A stretch of 35,000 nt of DNA from Herpomyces periplanetae (taxonomy: Eukaryota; Ascomycota; Laboulbeniomycetes; Herpomycetales; Herpomycetaceae), in NCBI GenBank assembly GCA_009733715.1, contig WMKJ01000120.1:1-35000 (forward strand). The letters are read 5' to 3'. Each line of letters starts with the position of its first letter. The first letter of the stretch is position 1. Of this stretch, positions 33,846-35,000 are shown piece by piece. A program made the translations under genes and the position numbers. Below the pieces are notes generated by a model that was not told where the DNA came from, did no database searches, and was given only the letters and a program-made list of their open reading frames with translations.

Positions 33846-34362
33846 GTCCGTGTGTGCATGCATATATGCTCGCTCGTCCGTCCACTCGCATGTTTAATAT
33901 ATTCTTGAAACGCTGCTCATTCCTCCTTTACCCATTTCCCCATTTTATGGTTTACCAAAATTTTATTTCAAGACTAAGCTATAATGAATACCCCCCCCCC
34001 CTCATTCTAAATAGTCAAAGAATCTATCGGCATTTATACGGCTGACACTCACCATAATTAGATTAACTATTCTAATACTCTGATAATGGGCACCAACGTG
34101 TAAGTGTGTGGCATGTCTGAAAATTGTGCTTTCCTTTACCTTGCTTTACTATGCTATGCTACAATATCCATTACTCCTTTCATTTAGCCTCTGAAAAGCT
34201 AGCCAGTCAGCTTTAATGCTTAGTGGAATACCCTGTAATCCACTAGATCTTTCGAGCTGAGTGGGCGAACTGTGAATTCACACCCACTCTCCACCACTCA
34301 CAATATGATACACTAATTTTCCTATTTGGGTAATTTGCGTATTGGGGTTTGAGGTTTTTGAA

Positions 34363-34390
34363 TGGTGGTGGTGGTGGTGGTGGTGGTGGT
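34363..34390 (+). repeat. GGT trinucleotide microsatellite
   Basis: About nine consecutive GGT units in otherwise ordinary AT-rich sequence. No reading frame of note covers it. Confidence 0.9.
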
Positions 34391-34947
34391 TGAATAGTTC
34401 AAACGTTTACTTTATACTAACTTGCATGAGACTTGCTCTATGGATATTTTCGTCAAGTCAAGGCATTACTCGAAACGTTTTGCACTTTAAATTACCCATA
34501 TTCTGGTTCATTCGTATCTGAAACATATCCTCGCTTCATCTACCCTAAATATTCCTTCACCCCGGCTTTATTCATTTTGTAACAACATTCCCGCCTAAAT
34601 CGTACTCTTTTATACCTATCTGGTTTTACCATTAAACCGACGAGCTAAAAATGCACTCCTTTTTTTTCCTTGACAATTGTCCTCTAGACCTTTCCCCTTC
34701 CTTCCGAACCCAACTCTAAGTTGCCTACCAACTACAACTATTTATCCGTTTTCCATAATCAAGATGGGAGTGTATCATCTATTGGTATTCCTACATTTGT
34801 ATTAAGTAGTAACTCCTATCCACATTTGGTCCGATGCACGCTATACACATGTAGTGAAGGGAGGCTTATTATCGCGTAGATGTATTTGCGATGAAGTATG
34901 TGAGTACACAGAGAGAGATATACAATCAGGTACAGTTACGCGGGCTT

Positions 34948-34980
34948 GGACGCGGACGCGGATGCGGATGCGGATGCGGA
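34948..34980 (+). repeat. GC-rich GCGGAC/GCGGAT hexamer repeat near window end
   Basis: Tandem hexamers (two GCGGAC, then three or so GCGGAT units) followed by GGAGACGGACCC. Two frames stay open to the edge; one starts at an ATG at 34891. Too little is visible to call a gene. Confidence 0.7.
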
Positions 34981-35000
34981 GACGGACCCGGAGGCCGGCA

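Larger units (their letters stand above)
32701..35000. other. Gene-poor terminal region
   Basis: About 2.3 kb with no recognised gene. Composition returns to balanced after the purine-rich block. The longest ATG frames (32713-32910, 65 codons; 33590-34045, 151 codons) show no domain, and the second runs through a palindrome and a poly-C tract. It holds a 34 bp palindrome, an 11-base poly-C tract (33991-34001), a GGT microsatellite and GC-rich hexamers at the window end. Confidence 0.5.

Noticed and set aside
33590-34045. 151-codon + strand frame
   Set aside because: Runs through the 34 bp palindrome and an 11-base poly-C tract, with no domain; likely chance.

Overview
The window is nuclear DNA from a fungus. 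The evidence is a myosin-like-headed chitin synthase, a TGY-type Hog1 MAP kinase, a fungal-style GT41 O-linked glycosyltransferase, a PMS1 MutL protein, a mitochondrial adrenodoxin-type reductase, and short GT-AG introns, several with a CTAAC or CTAAT branch motif. The phylum cannot be fixed from this window. The large nearly intronless reading frames and a chitin synthase without the C-terminal DEK-type extension usual in Dikarya hint at an early-diverging lineage, but this is only an inference. I saw no virus-like element, transposon, tRNA or rRNA.

Layout. 1-99 is pure poly-G, probably an assembly artefact at a contig edge. 100-1080 is low-complexity, mostly C/T-rich DNA leading into HOG1 (1081-2644, +, five exons). 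A mitochondrial-type rhodanese (3096-3764, -) converges on it. Behind it, on the same strand, lies the OGT-like gene (4384-10037, -, two exons, about 1819 aa). Its upstream region is shared with a divergent gamma-tubulin complex component gene (10660-13314, +), and between them sits a weak candidate for a small two-exon cysteine-rich gene (10162-10483, +). A four-helix membrane protein with a very long disordered tail (13953-16849, -) converges on the gamma-tubulin complex gene. After about 2.9 kb without a recognisable gene come ARH1 (19723-21438, +) and PMS1 (21435-24491, -), whose stop codons interleave. A chitin synthase of the class V/VII type (25410-30098, -) follows. From 30099 to the end (4.9 kb) I find no convincing gene: first a 2.6 kb purine-rich, C-poor block, then ordinary intergenic DNA with a G-run array, a 34 bp perfect palindrome and microsatellites.

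The genes are not an operon or cluster. They are unlinked housekeeping and cell-wall/stress functions: osmostress signalling (HOG1), cell-wall chitin synthesis, mitochondrial sulfur or redox chemistry (rhodanese, ARH1 for Fe-S cluster and heme A synthesis), mismatch repair (PMS1), microtubule nucleation and nucleocytoplasmic O-glycosylation.

The most unusual large-scale signal is strand composition. The sense strand of several genes, and up to 2.6 kb upstream of them, is strongly pyrimidine-rich and G-poor, and this extends into coding sequence so that the encoded proteins become Ser/Pro/Leu/Phe/His-rich. Exon limits were set by eye from splice signals and family conservation. No search was run.
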